Assembly (NCBI GenBank): GCA_020205615.1
Contig: CM035170.1
Location: forward strand, 62,547,322 to 62,611,321
Direction of reading: 5' to 3'
DNA length: 64,000 bases
Source: Panax quinquefolius
Taxonomy: Eukaryota > Streptophyta > Magnoliopsida > Apiales > Araliaceae
In this document: positions 46,190-57,154 of the stretch, piece by piece
How positions within the stretch are numbered: position 1 is the stretch's first letter
Layout of the letters: each line of letters begins with the position of its first letter
Position numbers and translations under genes: made by a program
The notes under the pieces: model-generated
Told to the model about the DNA's origin: nothing
What the model saw: the letters and a program-made list of their open reading frames with translations, nothing else
Databases searched by the model: none

Positions 46190-46830
46190 TTGACCTTTCC
46201 TGGTTAGTATCGCCAGTATATGTCAAGATTCTATTGGATTTACTGCCAACAGCAAATGCTGTCAGGGATGCCTGACCTTCGTTGACGTGTATTTCACCGA
46301 CATGTGAATCAATGGTTGAAAAATCCTGTGGGATATACTGTCAAGGTTGCTTGACCTTCGTTAACGTGTGAACCAACAGCTGATACTCTATGGGTAGATT
46401 GTCAAGGTTGGTTGACCTCCGTTGTCATGTAGATTAACGGAACATTGCGTTGTGACCCCCGTCGGGGATTTACTGGGGAAATATGAGTAATCAAGCATGA
46501 AATCCTCGAATATCTCTAGAGCTCTAATAGGTTTAATCGCTATCGACTGAGATAACGTCAAGGCTGCCTGACCTTCACTGATATATGTGTCAAAGGCTTA
46601 AATGTACATTGTAATCCCCTGCTGGAGACATACGTTGTAACCCCCGTCGGGGATGTGTGTAGCAGCGGCTGGTCATCAGATGGTTTTTGATGTTCTGTTG
46701 GGTTTGCTTCCAACGGTTATTCATGATGTCAAGGTTTCTTGACCTTCACTGATTTGTGTGTCAACGGATGAGCATACGTTGTAACCCCCGCCGGGGACAT
46801 ACGTTGTAACCCCTGTCAGGGACTCATTTA
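46190..46830. repeat. Interleaved tandem motifs in U3 of element G
   Basis: About five copies of GTCAAGGTTGCTTGACCTTC, itself an imperfect inverted repeat (CAAGG/CCTTG-like), alternate with four or five copies of GTTGTAACCCCCGTCGGGGA, which contains the palindromic CCCCGTCGGGG-type core. Spacing is 60-170 bp. Confidence 0.75.
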
Positions 46831-47300
46831 GGGTAATGACCCGGAGTTGACAGCATCGGACCTGTATAAGTTATTGTCGGATGTGATTTGTAACAAATGA
46901 GATCATTGGCAAAGTATACCTCATCTTCGGGTGACTACCAATGAGCGATATACAAACTCAAAGTTTCATCTGAGAAGACCAGGATTGTATGCCGTTTTGC
47001 TCAATCGCGTGGCATTCTTATTCCCGATTTGACTTTTCTAGTCTGCAAGAACTCCTTTGCAACTTGAACTGGACCGAGCCTGAGGGGTGGGACCCACATA
47101 AGGGTGCCGCAGGTACACCTGCTGCAGCCGCAGGTGAGCCTGCGGCCAATCGCGGATGATAAATTCCAGCAGGCTGGCAACACAAGTCATTTTCAACTTG
47201 TCGCGCGAAGAGAAATCCGTGAGCCTCCTTCAGATCTACTGAGTTCGGGTTATTTTCTGCAAATTCTATCACCGTACAAGTGTTCTACACTATCCTGGTA

Positions 47301-47876
47301 ACGTATGCATGTATTTTTTCCAGTTTTTATCTGTTAGATTTTGAGTTATAGCATGAAATGCATCTAAACACATAGTAGTGATTATGTATGAACAAATGAC
47401 TTGATAAAAAATATTCAACATAGTAAATGTTAGTATTAAACCATGCTGAACATAATGATGTGAAAAAATTTAACTTTTGAGACAGTTAAATTGGCACCTT
47501 TTTCTGCTATTTTTTATCCTGTTTGAGGTCCAATGAGCAAAGGTAGAAAGGCAAAGTATTCCTGATATTGAGGTTAACCTTATGCATGTATGATTTTGAT
47601 TTTTAATGCATATATTATGTATATGACTTTGGGGCAGGTGTGCTACTGAATGGCCACCTAGACATGCCTATGTGCATGTGGATAGTCCAATTTTCAAAGG
47701 GGACTGTGGCAAAAATTTTCAAAATGTAGGCATTGAGTAGTCATGCATTTTAACTCTATTGTATGTTAAAGTAAATGCATGCATGCATATAGTCATAAAA
47801 TGAATTCTAGAAAGCTTCGGGTAAGGAAATACCACACCCTTTCTGAGGTGATTTGGAGACTTGTTGTCCAGATATT
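47301..47876 (+). other. Non-coding DNA upstream of the antisense PMD gene
   Basis: AT-rich, no gene. It would hold the 5' untranslated region and promoter of the plus-strand PMD gene, or the U3/3' UTR boundary of G on the other strand. I could not identify a convincing TATA box. Confidence 0.4.
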
Positions 47877-49832
47877 ATGGATCCGGATCAGCCGAGTAGT
47901 TCCCACAGGACCACTTCTGGCATACGGCGGAGGGCTTTCGAAGTGCCTCGTCCCCATTCTGTCAGACAGCCTCGTCGGTTGGTGGAGGCCATGATTCGTC
48001 ATGTCCAGGTAGATGTGCCAGACATTGAGGACGAGGAGGCAGATATTTCGATTAAAGATCCCGCTCCTGCTGCACATGTCCCTCGTAGGGAGCTCCCGAG
48101 TATTCAGGTGGCAAACCCAGAGCTGCTGGGAGATTTGAGTAGACATCCATCGATGTACTTACATGCTAACGAGGTATGGCGTTAGACTTTGATCTTCCGT
48201 CTTTCCTATTGATGAGGAGCAAAGGGTTCTGATGTTGATATCCATTTTATGCAGGTTCCGTGTTTTACACAGCCTCGAGGGAACTGGTTCAGCATTCACT
48301 CCATGTATCAGGCGCTTCATCCTGACTATAGAGCGGTAGTGCATGAGTGGGGATTCGGGGAATTCTTCTCTATCCTTCCCCATCGTTGTCCCTGGGGTTA
48401 CCTCAGGGCATTGTCTGAGCGATGGTTTCATCAGACTCAGTCACTCCATTTGCTGGATTGTGAGGTGATGATGATGCCTATGGATTGGCAATTTATCATA
48501 GGTATGGAGTTTGGAGGGGAGCCAGTGCCTTGCATGGTGAATATTACCCCTACTGCCGTCAAATCCTTGTTAGGAGTTCCGGCGGAGGCGCTCAAAGGTA
48601 GGACTGTCCGTTCAGGTCCTTTGAGTGTAGATGCTATGAGCGGGCTTTTGAGTGAGCCCATACCTGATGATGTCAGAATCGGGATCGCGTTCTACGGTGA
48701 TTGTTCCTGATGATCATTAGAGGTTGCTTTATAGCAGATAACTCTTCCACGATATCTTTGGCCTTGATCAGCTCCACGCGTGCCGTGGACCATATTGGAG
48801 AGTATGATTGGGGCTCCTATACCTTTTCCTATTTCCTTTGGGGCATACGTATGCGCTCACAGGGTTTGACTGAGGCTTGGCTAGGATTTTACCCATTTCT
48901 GCTGGTGAGTATTTCTCTTATCTTTTCCCATTTATAGGTTAAGAGTGTTTACTGATAGCAGATGTTTTGCTATTATGTTGGCAGTTTTGGGCCTATGAGA
49001 GGCTCCCATGCTTGCGTCCTGTGAGTGTGTTAGGATTAGATACCTATCCACGAAGACGATGATGACATCATTCTATTTTGTCGGAGGTCCCTGTAGCTGA
49101 GGGCTTCACTCACTGCCATATGTAGTTGGAGTTGCTGACAGCTGATACCATCACGTGGATTCCCTATTCAGGGGAACACTTGACCATCGGCTTTGAGGAT
49201 GGATACCCAACTGGAGTCCAGTACGTGATTTCCACCAGGAGAGTTCCTCTCTTCACAGATGGAGGTTGGGAGCTCTATTTAGGAGAGCGTGCTATTAGGA
49301 GCACCATATAGGAGATTCGTATGCCGATCTTGCCTCCTGTCAGGCGTCATTGGCCTGTATCGCAGTCACCCATCACTGATATCCCATTGTTAGGGGTTAA
49401 CGGTTTTGCATTGTCAGAGGGTCCATGTACCCAGGAGACATTTCAGCGGTGGTGGTTCCCTCGCACCATTGGAGCTCAGTCCTGCGCCACATAGTTTATG
49501 GGGGATATGGTTCCAGGATCCTTGATAATGACGAATTCGATAGCTTGTGTCCGAGATCCGACTCATATGAGCCAGATTGATAATTTGACCCGGCATTTGG
49601 ACCAGGCACATGTATTTATCCGACATTTGGGTAGAGATCCAGCAGAGGCGGATTCATTTGTTCCTTCCAGCTCAGGCGCTGGCCCCTCAGATGACCCATT
49701 CGGTTTTATCAGCGCAGATCGTCCTCTATATAGGCCTAACATCCCTGTTGATAGAGATTCAGTAACTCAGGAGGAGTTACATCGGGTGGACAGGATTGAT
49801 GATGTGGACATCGACACCTTGGTCTTCTTCTG
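47877..49832 (+). pseudogene. Antisense plant-mobile-domain (PMD) gene carried by element G
   Basis: Exon 1 starts MDPDQPSSSHRTTSG at 47877 and runs to 48172. An 82-bp intron (48173-48254, GTATGG...ATGCAG) is followed by PMD text: WGYLRALSERWFHQTQSLHL, VMMMPMDWQFIIGMEFGGEP. A frameshift near 48690 leads to GCFIADNSSTISLALIS and DHIGEYDWGSYTFSYFLW, then a second intron (~48905-48984, GTGAGT...GGCAG) and FWAYERLPCLRPVSV, a typical PMD signature (usually LQ-W-W-ER). Decayed frames continue (ELLTADTITWIPYSGEHLT, later IDNLTRHLDQAHVFIRHLG) to a stop at 49830. PMD proteins include the Arabidopsis MAIN/MAIL1 group and transposon-borne relatives. It lies opposite to the element's own genes, between integrase and 3' LTR, where Grande-type Tat elements carry antisense genes. 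Stops and frameshifts make it a pseudogene. Confidence 0.78.
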
Positions 49833-50325
49833 ATGTGTATTCTCGTTATATCTTTTGATAGGCCTCTGGTAGATATTGGGTGGCTGTACCTCATTCTCAC
49901 TATATCTTTTGATAGGCCTCTGTTAGTAGTAGGGCGTCTGTGCCCCATTTCCCTGTATTTGTAGCTGTACAGAGATGATATATTAAATGTTGATATACTT
50001 AGGAATGTATGCACAATTTTTCCATTCCCTATATCATATTTCCATTTATTATCTACTATGCATGTATCATGTTATGCATATGTATGTATGTCCAGAGATA
50101 TTCAGCATTGACCCCCAGATGGTCTTATGACACCGCCCGTACAGATGTCTTCTTCGATAGTTAGCCGTATTGATCATACCCCACCATCATTGGTGGCATC
50201 GGGTATGCGATCGTGGTATGATAGCATGTCACCATCGAACGGGGTGTGACTCAGTAGATCATTTGCTCTGACAAAGATACCATGACTTTATTGATGTTTC
50301 AGGTTCCTGCAGTTTTGTGGACGGG
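49833..50325 (+). other. Spacer between the two antisense genes
   Basis: No gene. A ~68-bp direct duplication occurs at about 49836-49970 (ATATCTTTTGATAGGCCTCT twice). A splice-acceptor-like TTGATGTTTCAG at 50290-50301 could belong to an intron joining this gene to the next. Confidence 0.5.
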
Positions 50326-51906
50326 ATGCTAGAGCATTGGATACCGGATAGGTAGGTTTTCAGATTCGGGACCCATGAGTTGACTCCTACTCTGGAGGAG
50401 TATGCACGATTGGCGATGCTGCCTTTAGACAGACCTTGCGTGCACCTGGCTTTGGGAGACATGAGTAGACGGTTCATGACTCTCACTGGATTGCGACGCA
50501 GAGTAGTACAGGATGAGCTGACGTCTGGCCTCGTGATATCCCAGCGCTTTCTATATGACAGATTTGGCTCAAAGGATAGCTATTCACGATATTCCGGGGA
50601 TTTCACCGCACCGGAAGATCACTGGCATTTAGCCAGGATTAATGTACTGCTATTATACGTACTGTCGTATGTCTTTATGCCACAGTACATGGATGAGATA
50701 AACATCGGAGTCATCATGGCGGTGAGAGCTCTTAGGGAGGGTCATACCATTGTACCTATGATTGTAGCAGAGACCCTGCGGTTAGCATCCTACTGTTGCA
50801 CTTATCCGACAGGAGTGTTCAAGGGTAGTTCGGTCATGCTGTATGTGTGGTTTATGTCACACTTAAGACCGATTGGTACCTTTAGACGGAATGGATATTG
50901 TTTCACCCATGATGTAGCTATGTCATACTCCTTTCAGCCATCGGAGTGTATAGATGCTCTGTCTTGGTCTACATTTTTGGCAAATATCAGAGATCCATTC
51001 AACATATTGCCGTGTTCGGGGCTTAGCTCACCATACAGCTTCATTATTCATCCTCCGAGCATGGACTATCTCTCTTTGGCTGGTTTGAGGGGTGTGACTA
51101 CTTATCACTCACTGGCCGTGATGTCACAGTTTGACCAGTTCCAAGACTTTCATCCTTTCGAAGGGGCGATAGGTCAGCGTTCAGCTTCTCGATATCTCTT
51201 AGCAAGGAACCGATCCCGTGTGTTCGCTTGTTGGGATCAGCGTGAGATAGCTGCTTTTTCTGTCAGTCATCCATGTTGTTCTACAGAGTATTCCCCATGG
51301 AAGGAGACATAGATTTTATCGGCTGCAACAGTATCTACAGTACCGGATAGTGAGTCTGATGATGTAGAGCCCATGGAGGACATCGATTCCTACATCGAGG
51401 AGGAGCCCGCTGCTGGGTTACCAGCATTTCCTTCGAATTCTCCCAGTACCAGTACTGTTATGATTCAGCACTCAGCATAGTACCTAGAGCAGAGTCTTCA
51501 TCTGATGACCTTTGAGAGAGATAAGGCTCGATCTATGATGTTGACTGCCCTTGATGGGAGGGACGCAACTCTATTAGAGAGAGACGAGGCATTAGCTCGT
51601 AGAGATGTTGCTATTGTTGAGCGGGATGAGGCTAGATCAGCCAGAGATGTAGTGATAGTTGAGCGGGGATAGCGCCATATCTGCTTGGGATGTAGCCGTT
51701 ACAGATAGTACTGTCGTGAGGTCCCTTACCACTGGCATGATTGCATAGATGAGCGCATATATTGATGATCATATGGTCACCATGCAGATGGCTGCAAATC
51801 TGTTGGGTCGTGTGGATATTCTCATACAGGAGACCACAGCTTCGCCTCCTTCTTCTAAGAGGGACGCCATGTTGGGCTTGTTAGCTCGCATATACCCCGA
51901 CTTGTA
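50326..51906 (+). pseudogene. Second antisense gene of element G, with coiled-coil tail
   Basis: From a possible ATG at 50326 (MLEHWIPDR) with one TAG at 50353, then a long open stretch (to 51312) starting VFRFGTHELTPTLEEYARLA. The 'F.F....LTPT.EEY..L' pattern is, from memory, that of a large plant protein family found with Ogre/Tat elements (DUF7745-like); this needs a search. It continues with NVLLLYVLSYVFMP and EINIGVIMAVRALREG. Past a TAG at 51310 the same frame goes on with an acidic stretch, then repeats of ERDEALARRDVAIVERDEAR type that must form a coiled coil. A one-base frameshift near 51670 precedes the end (ANLLGRVDILIQ, stop ~51904). Only four obvious lesions in ~1.6 kb. It shares strand and neighbourhood with the PMD gene and may once have been spliced with it. 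Function unknown. Confidence 0.65.
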
Positions 51907-53049
51907 GATGATCTTGTATTTACCTGCATAGACTAGCTTAGCCATTTTGTCATGTACAGTTTACATTGTATATATCAAACATCATTATATATATGGCAGG
52001 AAAATATATTTTTGGATCACTTCCCTTTTAGATATGCTTTGCTATTTGCTTGATATTTTGCCTGCTGCTTCAGGGCTTGTGGTCTTGATGTATTCTAAAT
52101 TTCTTCTAGGTTGATGTACATTGAGTTATCTCTGGATAGTTCAGAATGGATCATCGATCTGTATGTATCCCTACCATCTTTAGTGTCTTGGGACTGGTTT
52201 CGGAAGGAAATATGGAGAGGAGTGTGGCTTTCCTCTCTCGAGATTGTACTTTCCTGATGGTCGCCAAGATTTCTATTTAGGAGAATCCTAGTTAATTCCA
52301 TCTCTTATGGATTGGTGTTGCTCTTCAAGGTATGACCGCAACTTAGATGGTCGCTGAATCTCTTATTTGGGAGGAGTTCAAGTAATTCCATCCCTTTGGT
52401 CTGAAGCCTAATGAAATGTAGTGGATTGATGTTTTATCCCAGTACCAACTGACAAGGGTTTGTGTTTTGGTAGGGGCTGAGACCGCACCATGACTGGCTG
52501 CCTACGTACTCCTATTGAAAAGGAGATCAGGTCTGCGTAGTTCGAACCTGGTGTAAGAGGTTCACCGCTGTATATGGAAGAAATGATGTAGGAATGTTTT
52601 TGTTTGTTTTTATTTTTGTAAGGAAAAGGGTGGAAATGTTTTTGTTATTTTTGTTTTATTGCGACCGGGCCATATGAAATGGTTGCCTACGTACTCCTAT
52701 TGAAGAGGAGATCAGGTCGACGTAGTTCGCCCCTCAAGGCGAGATGAAAAGCGTAATCCCATGTGCAGGTCAGAGTACGGGGAGGATAAAGTTTAATCCT
52801 TGGTTGAGGATAAACTGTAGGTACGATAAGTTTGATCCCAGGTATGGGTAGCCAAACTGCAAATGCAAGAGGTTCAATCCACGGTGGGATGACCTAAGTC
52901 GTAGGAACACAAAGGAGAGCCAGGCTACTGGCTTGAAAAGTATGTTTCCCTGAGGGGCAAAGTGTGGAAGAGTTGTTTGTGGTAAAGGGTTAATGAACCA
53001 GAATGACTGGTGATCTGATGGTCCAACACCAGGGTGTTTTCTGGTTACT
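51907..53049 (-). other. 3' untranslated part of element G next to integrase
   Basis: No gene on either strand. It carries two copies of a conserved hairpin segment (52497-52544 and 52681-52729), separately listed, and decayed unique sequence. Confidence 0.6.
52497..52729 (-). repeat. Duplicated hairpin segment in element G 3' UTR
   Basis: Two ~48-bp copies 184 bp apart, each GCCTACGTACTCCTATTGAA on plus continuing to CGTAGTTCG. On minus each copy can fold with CTACGT...ACGTAG outer arms and CTCCT/AGGAG inner arms around a short loop. Similar text is, from memory, common near the 3' end of Ogre/Tat elements. Confidence 0.75.
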
Positions 53050-54868
53050 TCAGACATAGTAACATTTCACGATGTCCGAGTTGATGAGTTGTGGAAATTC
53101 ATCGCCATCCATTTCTTGTAATCTGAGAGTGCCTCCTGTCAATACTTCTTTGACAACAAACGGGCCTTCCCAGTTAGGAGCGAATTTTCCCTTAGATTTA
53201 TCTTGGTTGTCAAGGATCTTCTTCAAAACCAAATCATGTTGTTTAAACTGTCGTAGCCGGACTTTTTTGTTGTAGGATCTGGCGATCCTTTGTTGATATA
53301 ACTGACCATGGAAGATAGTCGCGGTTCACCTTTCGTCTATTAGAGACAATTGGTGATAACTGTCTTGTACCCATTGGTCTTCATCTAGCTGAGTGTCTAT
53401 CAACACTCTGAGGGATTCCATTTCAACTTCTATGCTGAGCACCTTCCATCCCATAGGTTAAAGCGTAGGGGGTTGCCCCAGTGGAAGTGCGCATAGAGGT
53501 TCTGTAGGCTAACAGAGTAAGAGGCACTAGGTCAGGCCAATCTTTGTGGTTGGCGGACATCGTTTGCATAATCTTCTTGATGTTTTTGTTAGCCGCTTCA
53601 ACAACACCGTTCATCTTCGAACGATAGATGACAAAGTTCAGATGTTTGATGTGGAATTTATTGCATAATTCCTCCATCATTTTGTTGTTGAGGTTCTTGG
53701 CATTGTCTGACACAATCACCGCTGGTTGTCCATATTGACAAATGACATTGTTTCCGATGAAAGCAATGATGACTTCTTTAGTAACCCTGGGGAAGGAGGC
53801 TGCCTCTACCCACTTGGTGAAATAGTCGATCATGGTGAAGATAAACCGATGTCCATTACTGGCTTTAGGCTCAATGGGCCCGATAACGTCCATTCCCCAC
53901 ATTGAGAAGGGCCAAGGTGAACTCATGTTGTGGAGTTCCTTTGGAGGGGCGTGGATAGCATTCCCATTAATCTGGCACTGATAACATCTCTTGACGTGGT
54001 CATTGCAATCAGCTTTAAGAGATAGCCAATAATGTCCTGTCCTGAGGACCTTCTTGACAAGGAGGGGGCCACTCATGTGGGGGCCACAAACTCCGCCATG
54101 GATTTCATCCATAAGCCTTTGGGCTTGATCTTTGTCTAAACATCTGAGGAGACCTAGTCCTGCATCTCTTTTGTAGAGCGCATCTCCACTCAGATAGAAT
54201 TTCATAGCAAGTCGATGGATCCGCCTTTTCTCAGTCGGGCTAGCCTCAGTGGGTATAGATCCATCTCGTAGGTATTCCTTGATATGTTGATACCAAGGAT
54301 GTTGGATGGGAGGTAGCTCATCCGATACTTCTCCAACGTAATTCCCATAGGTTGGGGCCTTGTGCAGGGAAATTGTGACGCTTGGCAAGTGTTCCTTATC
54401 TGATATGTGAATAAAGGAGGCCAAAGTTGCTAACGTGTCCACAAAGTCATTCCTATTACGAGGAATGTGTAGAAAGGAGATTTCTTTGAACTCCAAACTC
54501 ATCTGTAAAACTTGTCGAAGGTAAAGCAACAAATGTAGCTCCTTGGTTTGATAGATTCCGGTGGATTGTCTGATTACCAACTCTGAATCTCCAAAGACAG
54601 TTAACCGCCTGATATACCCATTGAACAGGCAAGTTTTAGCCCCTGAGAGCCTGACCTTCATACTCACCAGTATTATTGGTGCCGATAAATCGCAATTTGA
54701 TTTAATGACGGATATCTGCTCCCCCGTCTGGGACACTAGAACTGCTCCAGCTCCAGAACCTTCCAGATTAACAGCTCCATCAAAATACATCTTCCATGAT
54801 TGGTGCGTATCGTACTGATAGTGTTGCTGAACTGTCATTACTCCTTTATCGGGGAAATATGTTTCCAA
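53050..54868 (-). pseudogene. Archaeal-type RNase H and integrase, element G
   Basis: Residues ~25-155 of the open part (54868-53423) form the second RNase H that marks Tat/Ogre elements: WKMYFDGAVNLEGSGAGAVL (Asp), FGDSELVIRQSTG (Asp) and NDFVDTLATLAS (Asp); the Glu in the usual AEYEA motif is replaced (KVRLSGAKT). Integrase follows: zinc domain (GVCGPHMSGP, CNDHVKRCYQCQ), core D in WGMDVIGPI, D in VIVSDNAKNL and E in MNGVVEAANKNIKKI. After a frameshift near 53420 the GPY/F module (GKFAPNWEGPFVVKEVL) ends at 53050 with KCYYV. No chromodomain. Integrase catalytic residues are intact, but the frame is not. Confidence 0.88.
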
Positions 54869-54883
54869 GGGTTTGAAATCCCC

Positions 54884-56260
54884 TTAAGGTGCGGTGGCCA
54901 GTTGATCCGTAATTCCTTGACCTTCGATGGACTTCTGAGTCACATATACGATGTCAAATTGTTGTAGGATTAACTGCCATTTGGACAGCCGACAATTTAA
55001 CATGGGTTTGCTGAACACGTACTTGAGAGGATCCACGCGGGATATGAAATGGGTTGTGTGACCATGGAGGTAATGTTGTAATCTCATGGAAGCCCATGCT
55101 AAAGCACAACACGTCTTTTCGATCAGAGTGTACTTATGTTCACTGCTGCTGAATCTTTTGCTGAGGTAATAGATAGCTCGTTCTTGGCCTCTATCGTCCT
55201 TCTGTCTTAGTATGCAGCCCATGGCATTGTCACTTATGGATAGGTACATAAACAAGGGAACATCATCCCTGGGTGGTACCAACACGGGAGCTTTGACTAG
55301 CTGTTTCTTGATTGTGAAGAAGGCATTCTGGCACTCATCATTCCATTTCATGGAGTTCTTCCTTAATAGCTTTAATATTGGCTCACAGGTTGCTGTGAGT
55401 TGGGAGATAAACCTGCTAATGAAGTTGATTCTTCCCAAAAATCCACGTATTTCCTTCTCTGTCTGAGGAATGAGCATTTCCTTGATGGCTTGGATTTTGG
55501 CAGGATCCAACTCAATCCTTTTGTGGCTGACTATAAATCCTAGCAACTTGCCTGATTTAACGCCAAAGGCGCACTTAGCTGGATTCAACTTTAAGTTGTA
55601 CTTACGCAACCTGTTGAACAACTTTCTGAGATGGTCTATATGGTCATCCTCCTTCCGGGATTTGACAATGATGTCATCCAAGTAGATCTCGATCTCTTTG
55701 TGCATTAAGTCGTGGAAAAGAGCCATCATAGCTCGTTGATAGGTGGCTCCAACATTGATGAGGCCGAATGACAACCTTCTATAGCAAAAGGTTCCCCAAG
55801 GCATGATGAAAGCAGTTTTCTCACAATCTTCCTCAGCAACCATGATCTGGTGGTACCCTGCGAAGCAATCAGCAAAGGAATACATGTCTTATTGCGCAGT
55901 ATTGTCAATGAGAATGTGGATAAATGGCACGGGAAAGCTATCTTTTAAGCAAGCTTTGTTCAAGTCCCGGTAATCCATGCAAACTCGCACCTTCCTTCCA
56001 GGTTTAGGTACACGCACGATGTTGGATATCCACTCAGGATATGTAGACACCATGATGATGCCAGCTTGAAATTGTTTTACAATTTCTTCTTTCACCTTTA
56101 AACTCCACTCAGGTTTCAATCGCCTGAGCTTTTGCTTGACTGGCTTAAATCCCTCTTTAATGGGAAGGCGATGAAGGACAATGTCAGTGGACAAACCCAC
56201 CATGTCTTCATTAGACCATGCAAACACATCCTGGAACTGGGTTAATAGTGTAACCATGTC
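54884..56260 (-). pseudogene. Reverse transcriptase and gypsy RNase H, element G
   Basis: The N-part (56257-55889) has FAWSNEDMVGL, FKPVKQKLRR, VRVCMDYRDLNKACLKDSFP. A stop at 55886-55888 interrupts it just before the first catalytic motif. The main open part (55885-54884) has SFADCFAGYHQI (Asp kept; usually D.FSGYNQI), FCYRRLSFGLINVGATYQRA, the YLDDIIVKS active site, the connection, and an RNase H with YLSISDNAMGCIL and IYYLSKRFSSSEHKYT. A stop (54881-54883) separates it from the second RNase H. Classic Tat/Ogre arrangement. Confidence 0.9.
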
Positions 56261-57154
56261 ATTTCGTTGGTTTGGGTTAAGGTCTGAACCAATCTGGATT
56301 AACTTAGGGCTTTCTAAGGTTCCGAGATTGAAAGAAGCGGTTTGATCAAGGTTGGGTTTAGGTTTGTCTTTGACCCATTCTTAAATTTCTGGAGGCACCT
56401 CAATGTCATCCTGTATATCCATCAAGGTTGAATTCATCTCTACATCAAAGGTACAATCCTTGTGGAGAAGAGGCACCGTATCAGCAAGTACAGGCACATC
56501 TAAATTCAGAGTCATGATACAAAATATGCTTTCACTTAGTATATATGAAATGTGTTGATCATACACAATGTTAGCATATACTGGAAAAATAAATTGCTAA
56601 TGTTGTACAAAAAAGTAAGCTGTTATTATATCTACAGGGTAGAAAGAGCTCTGTCCGTTTTACCCTTGTCGACCAATGCAAGCAATGCTGTTCCAATTGG
56701 CAAGGGTAAAGTCCGGGTGGACCGTAGCGATGGAGGGATTTTCATCGTCCTCCCTGTCCCGAATGATGGCCATTACGTCTGGGCAATCATCGTCTGGGGT
56801 GTATCTGTTGGTATGCTCATCATGAACGATGATGCGTATGCCTGACATCATTCGGATGACGTCTTGCTTGATTCTTCGTTCCTCTTCTTCCACTGTAGGA
56901 TGTGGAACAAATACTTCTTTCTCCTTCACCAGTACCGGCTTGGGAAATAACATAGCCATTACATTGGCTGACACCTTTATAGGAGGTTGTGCGGACTAAG
57001 AGTTTGAAGGCGAAGATGAACGCCGCATAGTTGAAGCTGAAGGAATCTGTTGATGCTTATGAGGATTCCTATGACTAGAACTGGCAGAATAGCCTAGCCC
57101 AGCTGTTCCAGTTTGCTTGGTTAATCCAATAGGGTACTTGATACCCTGGCAATC
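56261..57154 (-). pseudogene. Protease-RT linker region, element G
   Basis: Broken frames with AMLFPKPVLVKEKEVFVPHP, EEERRIKQDVIRMM and LVIRDREDDE-like acidic text near 56660-56974, then a fragment at 56381-56566. This long linker after a G-patch-like motif is usual in Ogre-type elements; no catalytic motif is expected here. Confidence 0.68.

Larger units (their letters stand above)
42971..47300 (-). repeat. 3' LTR and 3' end of Tat/Ogre-like element G (upper limit unresolved)
   Basis: On minus it ends GACGTCGACA at 42971, a proper CA terminus abutting F. A minus-strand TATA box lies at 44884-44894, so 42971-44860 would be R-U5 and the DNA above it U3. The segment is a mosaic of at least four tandem-repeat blocks, described separately. 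I cannot fix the LTR start because the 5' LTR is missing and no polypurine tract stands out. Long open stretches here (for example 43682-44218) are products of simple repeats. Confidence 0.6.
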
